Below, one piece after another: positions 46,024 through 53,931 of a stretch of 53,931 bases of DNA; the first letter of the stretch is position 1, and each line of letters begins with the position of its first letter. A program made the translations under genes and the position numbers. Under the pieces are notes generated by a model. That model did no database searches. It was not told the origin of the DNA and saw only the letters and a program-made list of their open reading frames with translations. The stretch covers positions 1 to 53,931 of the forward strand of contig NZ_JAAOJA010000018.1 of NCBI RefSeq assembly GCF_013184545.1, in the 5' to 3' direction. The DNA is from Pseudomonas tumuqii (lineage in GTDB: Bacteria; Pseudomonadota; Gammaproteobacteria; Pseudomonadales; Pseudomonadaceae).

Positions 46024-46689
46024 ATGGAAATTAAGGAAGTTCTTGCGTTGCTTTCCAGCGTCTTCTTGATCGTTTGCGGCGTGGTGTACGGACTCAAATA
46101 TGTGCGGGTGCGGAAGAACTATTTGCTCGGTTTTGAGTGGCTGATCGTCGCCTTCTCCGCTGCGAATCTTCTGTTCTTCCTGCTGACGGGGTTTGAGCCT
46201 AGCTACAGCATCTCCTTCTTCCTCGATGCTTTTTCCCGTGCTTTCGGGGTGCCAATCGTGGCCGTGCTTGGCCTGATGGCGGTCACCCATAATTATAAGC
46301 CGTCGGTTGCCAAGGACATCGTGATATTCGCCGTCACCTTTGCTGCCACCTTCGTGCTGGTGCTGGCCGACTTCGTTAAGGGGCCGCTGCCGTATTTCTA
46401 CCTGTTCATGTGGTGCTGCTACACGGTCTTTCTCGTCTATTTCAGCTGGCGACTGCTGCGTGCCGGCGAACACCTGCATGCCCTGCTCAATACCCTGGTG
46501 GCGGCGGCGGCTTTGGGTATCGCGGTGGTCTATGACTTCTTCCCGATCCCGGGGGACGACGACCAGATGGTGTTCATGATCTTCGCCCTGACCGTCTGGG
46601 GTATCCAGATCGTTCAGCAGTACTACGCCTATGGCGCGCTGGAGCGTGCAGGGGCGAGGGCGTCCGGGTCCCTTGCGCTGGCCCGCTGA
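46024..46689 (+). CDS. Seven-helix membrane protein of unknown function
   Basis: 221 residues from ATG 46024 (MEIKEVLALL; AGAGG about nine bases upstream). Seven hydrophobic helices are visible, near 5-26, 34-55, 64-88, 98-119, 125-146, 154-175 and 184-206. I recognise no motif. It is the last gene before the terminators, 34 bases after the cytochrome c stop, so probably part of the same redox module. Confidence 0.75.
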   Translation: MEIKEVLALLSSVFLIVCGVVYGLKYVRVRKNYLLGFEWLIVAFSAANLLFFLLTGFEPSYSISFFLDAFSRAFGVPIVAVLGLMAVTHNYKPSVAKDIVIFAVTFAATFVLVLADFVKGPLPYFYLFMWCCYTVFLVYFSWRLLRAGEHLHALLNTLVAAAALGIAVVYDFFPIPGDDDQMVFMIFALTVWGIQIVQQYYAYGALERAGARASGSLALAR

Positions 46690-46708
46690 TCGAATTGCGC
46701 ATCTGCAG

Positions 46709-46741
46709 GGAGTGAGCCGTCGCTGCCTGACGGCGCACTCC
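46709..46741 (+). terminator. Hairpin after the nine-gene run
   Basis: GGAGTG-AG-CCGTC (46709-46721) pairs with GACGG-CG-CACTCC (46729-46741). There is no T-tract. It begins 20 bases after the last stop and may act as an mRNA 3' stabiliser or weak terminator. Confidence 0.5.
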
Positions 46742-46842
46742 GTAAGTCCAGCGCCAGCGATGCTGAACAAAGCAGCCGTGCTGCACAGGCCAGGTATTCG
46801 CTGACGACTACTCCATAGTGGGTCACAAGCCCGCTCCATTTT

Positions 46843-46866
46843 CCGCCCTTCGGGGCGGTTTTTTTT
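46843..46866 (+). terminator. Intrinsic terminator ending the catabolic cluster
   Basis: CCGCCC-TTCG-GGGCGG (46843-46858) is followed by eight T. It is a classic rho-independent terminator, about 150 bases after the last gene. Confidence 0.85.
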
Positions 46867-47170
46867 GCGCTCGGTTCTTGTTCATGGAGAGCGTTGGATC
46901 TGTTGTGCGTCGCAAGGACAGGCCACGGCAGATACGCGCCGTAGAGCGTCTTTCTGGGGCAGGGGCACGGCATTTTGACGGGCTGGAGTCGATCCACAGC
47001 TGCCGGCCACGACGGGCAACAACCAGCCAAATGCGGATAGTCTAATTCGAAAATTCTTCTACCACCTTCACCCTGATTCGCTTTTGTCTGCTAGACATAC
47101 TGAAGGCAAATTGCCACTTTCAGGTATGTTCATAGGTGTGGTGGGTGGTACTACGCCAAGGAGGAGGTAG
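46867..47170. other. Boundary between catabolic cluster and ATPase/nuclease module
   Basis: 304 bases without a gene. Composition shifts to AT-richer sequence from about 47040. The dyad at 47096-47128 and GAGGAGG before the GTG start at 47171 are the only clear elements. I see no tRNA or direct repeat marking an insertion edge. Confidence 0.5.
47096..47128. promoter_or_regulatory. Nested dyad upstream of the ATPase gene
   Basis: The perfect palindrome GGCAA-A-TTGCC (47105-47115) is flanked by CATAC-TGAA on the left and TTCA-GGTATG on the right, which are near-inverted. It ends 42 bases before the start codon, a typical operator or promoter position. No regulator gene is encoded beside it. 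Confidence 0.5.
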
Positions 47171-49783
47171 GTGACGATTATTCAGGAAATCCACGCGTGG
47201 TCTAAGGGACTCCCTGCTTGGCAGCAAGATACAATTGCTCGCCTCTTCCAAGATCGTATGCTCAGTGCCGCCGATCTTGACGACCTATATGCATTAGCCA
47301 AGGCTGAAACGGGGATACCAGACCCAGAGGGCCGAATTCCCAAGAAGCTTGAGGACGCACTGATAGCTCAGCCTGCCGATCCAGCACGGCTTGTGCAGTT
47401 GGCTGCGGTTAAGCAACTTGTGAACGTAAATGCCTTGGCTAACGGGGGAAATGTCCCCATCTCTTTGACAGGCCTGACCGTGATTTATGGCGAGAACGGC
47501 GCAGGCAAGTCCGGTTACTCCAGGGTATTCAAACATGCGTGCCGCGCGCGCGATCGGCGTGAGCCGATTCTTCCGAACGCCAACCTTGACCCCAAGGCTG
47601 CCGGCGTCGCCCAAGCCGTGTTCGAAACTGTAATCGACGGCGTGGCTATCGATCTTCCCTGGCAATACGGTGCCGTTGCACCCGAGCCGCTTTCGGACAT
47701 TGCCATCTTCGATACCCATTGCGCTCGTGCCTACATTGATAACCATGGGGACTTCGCTTACGCGCCATACGGGTTGGATATCTTGGAGGGGTTAGCCGGC
47801 GCATGTAACAAGCTTAAGGCACGTGCTACCCAAGAGAAGGCGGCGAATGCCCCTAGTGACGTAGCGTATGCGGCCCTTACGAAAGATCAAACGCAGGTCG
47901 CCGACGCATTACTCGGCATCCCGACCACGACCACCCCTGAGCAAATAGACGCTTTGGCCACGCTCAGCCAAGCCGAACTGGATCAACTGATCCTGTTGAC
48001 TCAAACCCTCGCCGAGGCGGATCCGAAGCAAAAAGCACAAGCGTTACGCCAAAAGGCAACACGCTTCTCGGGGCTGAAGGCTCGCTTGGCTGCATCGATT
48101 GCATTGATCGACGATCAGGCAGTCGATCAGCTCAGACAGCTTATTGAAAACTCGAAAACGGCTAAAGCCGCAGCAGAGTTGGCTGCTACAGAGTTCAAAC
48201 AAACCCCAGGTCAACTTGCTGGCACGGGAGGTGAAGAATGGAAGGCGCTGTTTGACGCGGCCAGGGTTTTCGCCCAAGTGAGTCATCCTGGTCATGAGTT
48301 TCCAGAAGTTCCTGAAGACTCTGCATGCCCTCTCTGCCAGAACCGCCTTGGCCAGGAAGGTGCTGCGCGCCTAGTTCGCTTTGATACGTTTATCAAGCAG
48401 GCTGCCGAAAAGGCCGCGAAGGATGCTCGTGACACTGCAGCCACGGCCTACAGGGCAGTTCAAAAGGCTGCCCTAGATGTAATGTTTCGTGATGGCCTGG
48501 TGGAAGAGTTGACCGAGCTCATTCCAGAGCTCGCTGCAGACTGTTCGTCGATGCAGAAATGTCTGAACACCCGCCAGACTTCGATTCTGCAGGCCGCTGC
48601 GGGTGAGCTTAAGTGGGAAGAAATATTGGCATTACCGGCCGACCCATGCCCCGGTTTGACCAGTGTGATCGAAGGCTTACTGAATCAGGCCAAAGCGCTG
48701 GATGCTACAGCCGACGAGAAGGTCCGGGCCCAAATGACGGCGGAGAAGCGAGAGCTTGATGCACGGATACGTCTGGGCGAGAGCAAGGCCGCTGTTTTGG
48801 AGGCGATTGCCAAGCATGAGGCCAGTCGCAAGCTTCAACTGTGCATGGATGGTTTTGACACTCGAGCCATTTCCAGAAAATCCACAGACCTTTCGCGGAC
48901 AACAGCCAGCCAGGAACTGGCGGACGCTCTCAACGACGAACTCAAACGCCTAAAGGTGCATCAGCTTCAGATTGTGATGAAGCCAGAGTCTCCAGGGGGT
49001 AAGACCCAATTTAAGCTGGTCTTGCAATTGCCCGGCGGAGGTACTCCTGCTGCCATTCTCAGTGAAGGGGAGCAGCGTGCTATTGCCATCGCATCCTTCC
49101 TTGCGGAGATAAAGCTTGGCAAAGGGCGTGGTGGAATAGTCTTGGATGATCCAGTGTCATCGCTAGATCACCGACGCCGCTGGGAGGTAGCAGAGCGCTT
49201 GGCTTTGGAAGCGCTCACCCGGCAGGTGATTGTCTTTACTCACGACATCTACTTCCTTTGCATTTTGGAGCAGAAGGTCGAGGAGCTTGGGGCCCAGCTG
49301 ACCAAGAACTATATACGCCGTACCGCACAGGGATATGGTGTGCACTCGCAGGATCTGCCATTCGACGTCATGGGTACCAAGGACCGGCTGGCAAGACTCC
49401 GACAAGAGCTGGTGGAGGTTCGCAGAATGCACAAGAGTGGGGATGAAGATGAGCATCGACGCTTGACTGCAGCTTGCTACGGTCGTTTACGCCTTGCTTG
49501 GGAGAGGTGTGTTGAGGAGGTGCTGTTGAACGGAGCGGTCCAGCGGTTCGGCGAGGGAGTATCGACACAGCGCCTGAAGTTGGTCGTTGTCACCGACGAT
49601 GATTATCGGGAGGTAGACAGCGGTATGTCCAAAAGCTCCAAGTTCGAGCATGACGCGGCAACGCCCGTTGGAAGGCTTCCTATTCCAGAACCTGACGAAT
49701 TAGAGGCGGATATCGAGAGGCTGGCGGCATGGAGGAGTGCTTTAGATAAGCGCTCGAAAGAAACAGCCAAAGCTAGGGGCTAA
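47171..49783 (+). CDS. SMC/RloC-like ATPase with zinc-hook motif (AAA_13-like)
   Basis: 870 residues from GTG 47171 (GAGGAGG just upstream). Walker A is GENGAGKSG (residues 107-114). A long helical middle holds a Rad50-like zinc-hook motif CPLC (Cys386, Cys389). The ABC signature is LSEGEQ (630-635), Walker B GGIVLDD (Asp659, Asp660), D-loop SSLDH, and H-loop FTHD (His691). About 175 residues follow the ATPase. They contain R774-x3-E778 and H827, spaced roughly like the R-E-H triad of PrrC/RloC anticodon nucleases (the E-to-H gap is longer), which is suggestive only. Such proteins sense DNA ends or phage proteins. Codon use is more AT-rich than the cluster to the left, implying transfer. The nuclease-motif gene follows in the same direction. 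Confidence 0.85.
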   Translation: MTIIQEIHAWSKGLPAWQQDTIARLFQDRMLSAADLDDLYALAKAETGIPDPEGRIPKKLEDALIAQPADPARLVQLAAVKQLVNVNALANGGNVPISLTGLTVIYGENGAGKSGYSRVFKHACRARDRREPILPNANLDPKAAGVAQAVFETVIDGVAIDLPWQYGAVAPEPLSDIAIFDTHCARAYIDNHGDFAYAPYGLDILEGLAGACNKLKARATQEKAANAPSDVAYAALTKDQTQVADALLGIPTTTTPEQIDALATLSQAELDQLILLTQTLAEADPKQKAQALRQKATRFSGLKARLAASIALIDDQAVDQLRQLIENSKTAKAAAELAATEFKQTPGQLAGTGGEEWKALFDAARVFAQVSHPGHEFPEVPEDSACPLCQNRLGQEGAARLVRFDTFIKQAAEKAAKDARDTAATAYRAVQKAALDVMFRDGLVEELTELIPELAADCSSMQKCLNTRQTSILQAAAGELKWEEILALPADPCPGLTSVIEGLLNQAKALDATADEKVRAQMTAEKRELDARIRLGESKAAVLEAIAKHEASRKLQLCMDGFDTRAISRKSTDLSRTTASQELADALNDELKRLKVHQLQIVMKPESPGGKTQFKLVLQLPGGGTPAAILSEGEQRAIAIASFLAEIKLGKGRGGIVLDDPVSSLDHRRRWEVAERLALEALTRQVIVFTHDIYFLCILEQKVEELGAQLTKNYIRRTAQGYGVHSQDLPFDVMGTKDRLARLRQELVEVRRMHKSGDEDEHRRLTAACYGRLRLAWERCVEEVLLNGAVQRFGEGVSTQRLKLVVVTDDDYREVDSGMSKSSKFEHDAATPVGRLPIPEPDELEADIERLAAWRSALDKRSKETAKARG

Positions 49784-49855
49784 ATCCTGTTCTAGTTCAA
49801 CGGTGCAGAACCTGTGGCGCATGGCCGATACTCGACTCCAGAGCGAGATGAATTT

Positions 49856-52800
49856 ATGTCAGAAGACGTTGAAGTCGATGATATGGAAGATATGGTGTCG
49901 ATAGCTCTCGCGATGGCAGCGGCCGGCTCGTGTGTTCACGTTGGCAATATTGCCCAGAATTGCAACAGACTGGTACGCGATATCCGTAGATTCCATCCGG
50001 TCAAGCTAGCCGCATCGTTTGGCGGGCTCCTAACGCAACCGTCTCTTCAGACTAGCTGCCTAAGACTCGAAGTTCTGGTTCACCTCAGCATTGCGTTTGG
50101 AAATGGGCCGCGAGCGGGCACAGGCGAAATACTCACGCAAGGTTTTGCGGTAGTGGGTAATTCTTATGGGAACCTTGAGGATCCACCCGAGGACATCTTC
50201 GTTGGAAACATAGCGTCTAAGAGGGGAAACTACCTCGTTTTGGAGGGTGTCTGGGAAGGAAGTACCTTTTACCTTCAGCGGTTTGTGAACCTTGTTGACA
50301 CTCTGCCCGAAGGCCCTTTTTTTAGCGATATTGCTGATTCAGTTCACTCGTTACTAAAACTGTCTGATCTCGTGTGCCGGCGCGCCGGTTTAAAGCGCAA
50401 CGCTCTTGGAGGCGAGTCGCGCTCCAAAGTGCTTCCTAACGCCCTAGCACGGCGTGCTAGCGAGCTTAGAGGTCTTGTCCAGTTCAGCTTGACAGAGCTT
50501 GCGGACGCTGGTGTCGACGTTGACAGCTTGGCACCATTTGTCTTTGACGGTGCCAGTCGCTCGTCGCTTCTCTCTCAGTCGATCAGTCACACAGACCTAG
50601 AGCGTCGTCCTCTTGCTTTTCTTGAGCAGAAGCTATTCGTAGTCCTTCCGACTGCGGTTTCGCCAGCTATCCGTCGTTACTTTATCGAGCGACTAGGCTC
50701 TGGTAAGAATCGCCAACCTCTACTGCACCACCTGGGGCGCGAGTACTCGCTGCAGCTGCAGCACAATCCAATGCTCGGCCACAGTCCTGAGCCATACCCA
50801 TTCTTCCATGCACCTTGGGGGTCAATGTGCTGTACCTCTATGCGAGTCGATGAGGGGCGTTACCTGATCCTGGCTTTTGTTCTCGACTCGCTTGAGGGCT
50901 TTGAAGAAGACAGCTTCGGTGGTTTTTCCATGAGCACCCAGGACATCCAACATGAGATCTCTCGCACAGTGACAGCGATGCAGAACGATTGCGCTGTACA
51001 CGACGACTTTCGCGATGGAGTAGCGTTGGTGGTTGTTTGCGGGGTGGGCCGGGGCGCTGCCTTGATACCCCTACCTAAGCGAGACCGCTGGGAAACCGCA
51101 CACATCAGTATTGCCGATTTTTGTACCCTGAGCTGGTCCAAAGACATGAAGCCGCTGCAGTTGTGGCGGCTCTTCAAAATGCAAAAGCAGCTATGCGATA
51201 TGGGGGTGTGGCTGCAAAACATGAACGGCCTACTCAATCTTGTTGCTTGGACTAACTCACTAGATGGACATCTTGTTCCTCACGGTGATATCCCAGCAGA
51301 GGCGGTCGAACAGCCACTACACCTTGCCATCCAGCAGAATGCCTTACTGGATCTGCGTCATGAAGTACTCACTACATGGGACTTTCATGTGGCTCAGTAC
51401 ATTGACAGCACATGGCTCACTGTCCAAACAGAGGGGCGAACCTTATTCGAGGAGGACAAGCAGCAACCTGTCTACGGTTGTCTGGATGACCATGGTCGAT
51501 CTGGGATCTTAGGGGCCTGCACGACAGAGGCACGCACGTGGTGGTTCGAGATTACCTCGCCAGTGGGCGACGCTTCGACTAGCAGCTTTGATCGATGGCG
51601 GATGTTGGGCACATGGTGCGCGCGCGCTGTGCCGCATTTCGAAGTGGCATTCGGGAAGCTTCTAGGGGATGGGCCGATCCTGTGGCGATGTGTCTTTGTT
51701 GAGCCTCCAAGCGAACTTGATCCGAGCCAGCCTGGGGGAACTGCCAGTGATGCCGAGGGAGCGATTAGCTTGGCTGTCAATACCGAAGCTCGAATTGTTG
51801 AGCTCACCATTGGCCCTAAGTTTGACTTGGCCATCTTCAATCCAGACAACGTCGCGGAGGCCGCGCTCGTCTTATCTTTCATTCGAGGGGTAGCGCAGCT
51901 TGCAAAACAGAGTTCTATCGACCACGAACAATTGCTCCACAGTATCGTCCTTAACGCTCAAGCACGTCAGTCGCATGCATTCGCTGCACGGGAGTTCCGA
52001 GACTTCATCCCAGAGTTCAGAAATAAGGAACCCATTGTCATTGGCAGCTATGAGGACGGGGCGACCAAGCTCGGTCTCGGCTGGAAGGTTCGTGATCGTG
52101 CTTTAGGTGGACTCATCGAAGGCAAAGAGCAGTGCATCATCTTCCTCAACAGCCTTGTGCGGTGCTTGGAGGATGAGCTCTGCGAACAGTTGCGAGCCTT
52201 TAATCGGGAAAGCGTTCTATCAACCTTACTAATTAACCATGAAGTTGCAGGCGCATCCAGAGATCATTGGCATAGAACCTCTGCGGCAGTGCTGGCGCTG
52301 CGAAAAGATCCCGTAGCTGCACTCGGTCCAATGCGAGATCACGAGATGAAGTTAAATGCAGTCTTTCAATGCAGTCGGACACTCCTCGAGATGGCCATCT
52401 GTGAGTGCTCAGCGGAGGAAGGCCTGGCTTTAGGTGAATTGGATCTCACCCTGTTTATGGCAAAGGCTTCTCAGATTTACCACTTCGGTGGCTGGTCTGA
52501 CCTCGCACACTGGGGATTTCTTGAGCCTCGATTGATCGTTCAGCCACTGGGAGATGTTCACGCGAATCACGATTTCATCGACACAGTACTGGATGGTTTT
52601 AGCAGTGCATCAAGTGAGGTTCGTTTCATGGCGTCAGCCCGCCGGTACGAGAGAAACCTACAGATGCCAAACGTCAACTCCAAAGCACAAGACCAACTGG
52701 AAGCGAAATTCGTCAATGCTTGGTACGAGGATTTTGGTGTAGAGCTAGACGCCATCAGGCGCTTTCTCGATGCTGTGGAGGACTGGGCTATCGAACTCAA

Positions 52801-53623
52801 ACAACCAATTATTACCGTCCGCCGCAGTGCCCTAGAGGCTATGGCTGATGATGTTGTCATTGGGGCCAAGATCGTAGCCGCGTTCAGCTTACTTCCTCGC
52901 TCTTCATGGAGAGATTTGCCCGAAGGCTACGATGAAAAGGACATCGCAGCATGGCGTTTTCGCCGTCGGTTGAGTGCGTTGCGTCGTCCCCTATTGCAAC
53001 TGTCCTCCGACGAGGATCCCGACATTTTGATAGCTCCGGGCCTATTGCGCGAAGGTTTTGCCTATACCGTTGGGAACTACTTCTACGGCTCATATCCCGA
53101 TCGTCATCTCGGACCTGCCATGCGCAAATATGCTGGGCACGCTCGCCAGCGTGAAGGCATGGGATTCAACTTAGAGGTTGCTCAAAAAATGGGGGGGCTC
53201 GGCTGGGAAACTCAAACAGAGGTCACCCTCACCAAGATCCTACGTAAAGCGCTCGATCGAAACTATGGCGACGTCGATGTGCTCGCTTGGGATCCTGTAA
53301 CCCATCGGATTCTAGTGATGGAGTGCAAGGACTTGCAGTTTCGCAAGACTCACGGCGAGATAGCAGAGCAACTCACGGACTTCGCAGGAGAGGTTAAGCC
53401 TAACGGTAAGCCTGATCTGCTTCGCAAGCACTTAGACCGTGTCGAAGTGCTTAGGGCTCATCAAGTCGAAGTTTGCAATTTTCTTGGTGTAGATAGCAGC
53501 AGTAGAATTGAGAGTCATCTGGTTTTCAGGAACCCGGTTCCGATGCAGCATGTAGCAGGTCGACACAAAGATGAATGTACTCTCCTCACTTTTGCAGACC
53601 TTGAATCGTTGAGGGTGAATTAG
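49856..53623 (+). CDS. Very large protein with C-terminal PD-(D/E)XK nuclease motif
   Basis: 1,255 residues from ATG 49856 (MSEDVEVDDM); GTG 49814 is in frame and would give 1,269, and neither has a strong ribosome binding site. The first roughly 1,080 residues match nothing I recognise and show no membrane segment, Walker motif or methyltransferase motif. The C-terminal part reads GFNLEVAQKMGGLGWETQTE, then GDVDVLAW and ILVMECKDL. Asp at codon 53276-53278, Glu and Lys (E-C-K, 53321-53329) form a D-x14-E-x-K nuclease core, followed by a helix starting GEIAEQL. It lies 72 bases after the ATPase stop and shares its AT-rich codon use, so the two probably form one system with a DNA- or RNA-cutting effector. 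Confidence 0.8.
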   Translation: MSEDVEVDDMEDMVSIALAMAAAGSCVHVGNIAQNCNRLVRDIRRFHPVKLAASFGGLLTQPSLQTSCLRLEVLVHLSIAFGNGPRAGTGEILTQGFAVVGNSYGNLEDPPEDIFVGNIASKRGNYLVLEGVWEGSTFYLQRFVNLVDTLPEGPFFSDIADSVHSLLKLSDLVCRRAGLKRNALGGESRSKVLPNALARRASELRGLVQFSLTELADAGVDVDSLAPFVFDGASRSSLLSQSISHTDLERRPLAFLEQKLFVVLPTAVSPAIRRYFIERLGSGKNRQPLLHHLGREYSLQLQHNPMLGHSPEPYPFFHAPWGSMCCTSMRVDEGRYLILAFVLDSLEGFEEDSFGGFSMSTQDIQHEISRTVTAMQNDCAVHDDFRDGVALVVVCGVGRGAALIPLPKRDRWETAHISIADFCTLSWSKDMKPLQLWRLFKMQKQLCDMGVWLQNMNGLLNLVAWTNSLDGHLVPHGDIPAEAVEQPLHLAIQQNALLDLRHEVLTTWDFHVAQYIDSTWLTVQTEGRTLFEEDKQQPVYGCLDDHGRSGILGACTTEARTWWFEITSPVGDASTSSFDRWRMLGTWCARAVPHFEVAFGKLLGDGPILWRCVFVEPPSELDPSQPGGTASDAEGAISLAVNTEARIVELTIGPKFDLAIFNPDNVAEAALVLSFIRGVAQLAKQSSIDHEQLLHSIVLNAQARQSHAFAAREFRDFIPEFRNKEPIVIGSYEDGATKLGLGWKVRDRALGGLIEGKEQCIIFLNSLVRCLEDELCEQLRAFNRESVLSTLLINHEVAGASRDHWHRTSAAVLALRKDPVAALGPMRDHEMKLNAVFQCSRTLLEMAICECSAEEGLALGELDLTLFMAKASQIYHFGGWSDLAHWGFLEPRLIVQPLGDVHANHDFIDTVLDGFSSASSEVRFMASARRYERNLQMPNVNSKAQDQLEAKFVNAWYEDFGVELDAIRRFLDAVEDWAIELKQPIITVRRSALEAMADDVVIGAKIVAAFSLLPRSSWRDLPEGYDEKDIAAWRFRRRLSALRRPLLQLSSDEDPDILIAPGLLREGFAYTVGNYFYGSYPDRHLGPAMRKYAGHARQREGMGFNLEVAQKMGGLGWETQTEVTLTKILRKALDRNYGDVDVLAWDPVTHRILVMECKDLQFRKTHGEIAEQLTDFAGEVKPNGKPDLLRKHLDRVEVLRAHQVEVCNFLGVDSSSRIESHLVFRNPVPMQHVAGRHKDECTLLTFADLESLRVN

Positions 53624-53931
53624 TGATGAGAGTGCGGGCTAGAACTATACCGAGTAAGACCGCTTTTGGCCGTTCTCTGTCCGTTACCACCTGCAGCAAT
53701 GGTGCGAACTCTCTATCTATAGTGTCTGGATATCCGAAGCTCAACTCGGGGCACGCACTGGTTGATTACACTGCCATCGGTCAATCAGTAGGCGGATGCA
53801 ATCGAGCATTAGGGATCCTCTGAAGTAGCCATGCATTTCTGGCTGACTTCAGCTGCTGCTGATTTTAAAAGCGGCAAATCGACCAAAAACGCTCAGATCA
53901 CCCGCTCATTTCTGTGTTTTTAGCCGCCGCG
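53624..53931. other. Window end, no gene recognised
   Basis: A 66-codon frame (53623-53823) begins at the stop of the previous gene but has no recognisable domain. The last 100 bases are AT-rich and show no terminator or att-like sequence. The right edge of the module therefore lies at or beyond the window end. Confidence 0.4.

Noticed and set aside
53623..53823. 66-codon frame starting at the nuclease gene stop
   Set aside because: No domain or binding site, and composition like non-coding DNA.

Overview
This window looks like chromosome of a Pseudomonas-type gammaproteobacterium. It is GC-rich with strong Shine-Dalgarno sites, and carries an McpS-like soluble chemoreceptor, DUF1302/DUF1329 envelope genes, many acyl-CoA enzymes, and an 18-bp piece matching the 3' end of a Pseudomonas tmRNA gene as I remember it. 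All assignments come from reading the sequence; no database was searched.

Region 1 (1-8.7 kb) is a patchwork of broken genes around a tyrosine recombinase. It holds the end of an acyl-CoA dehydrogenase, an IS1595-type transposase relic, an SDR fragment, a two-PAS chemoreceptor, a 31-codon scrap of an ABC binding protein, a carboxylesterase that lost its 3' end, an inverted block of thiolase, acyl-CoA dehydrogenase and DUF1302 fragments, and a PLD/helicase cut just after its DEAH box. The integrase is followed by helically phased TGGG repeats, a strong hairpin and the tmRNA-like att core.

Region 2 (8.7-46.7 kb) is a large catabolic and transport cluster. It has two tandem AraC regulators, a FadB-like fusion enzyme, an SDR, an RND efflux pair, an APH-type kinase and a TetR regulator. 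Next comes a four-gene envelope unit (DUF1329, DUF1302, RND/MMPL, Ycf48-like) behind a candidate sigma-54 promoter. A sensory pair (soluble PAS-MCP and GAF-PAS-GGDEF-EAL) is bracketed by an inverted repeat of about 60 bp. A thiolase/TetR/acyl-CoA dehydrogenase unit and an AraC regulator follow. The last unit is a nine-gene run: acyl-CoA dehydrogenase, saccharopine-dehydrogenase-like protein, acyl-CoA synthetase, SCPx-type thiolase, FAD oxidoreductase, 6-TM protein, Tat-type flavin amine oxidase, diheme cytochrome c and 7-TM protein. Together they suggest uptake and oxidation of an unidentified hydrophobic, possibly amine-bearing, acid through CoA thioesters. A 21-bp motif shared by the TetR/DUF1329 intergenic region and the nine-gene promoter suggests one regulator links the two.

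Region 3 (47.1-53.9 kb) has clearly more AT-rich codon use. It holds two large co-directional genes: an SMC/RloC-like ATPase with a zinc-hook CxxC, and a protein of about 1,260 residues whose only recognisable part is a C-terminal PD-(D/E)XK nuclease motif. I know of no named system with this pair, and it is the best candidate here for an undescribed (probably anti-phage) system.
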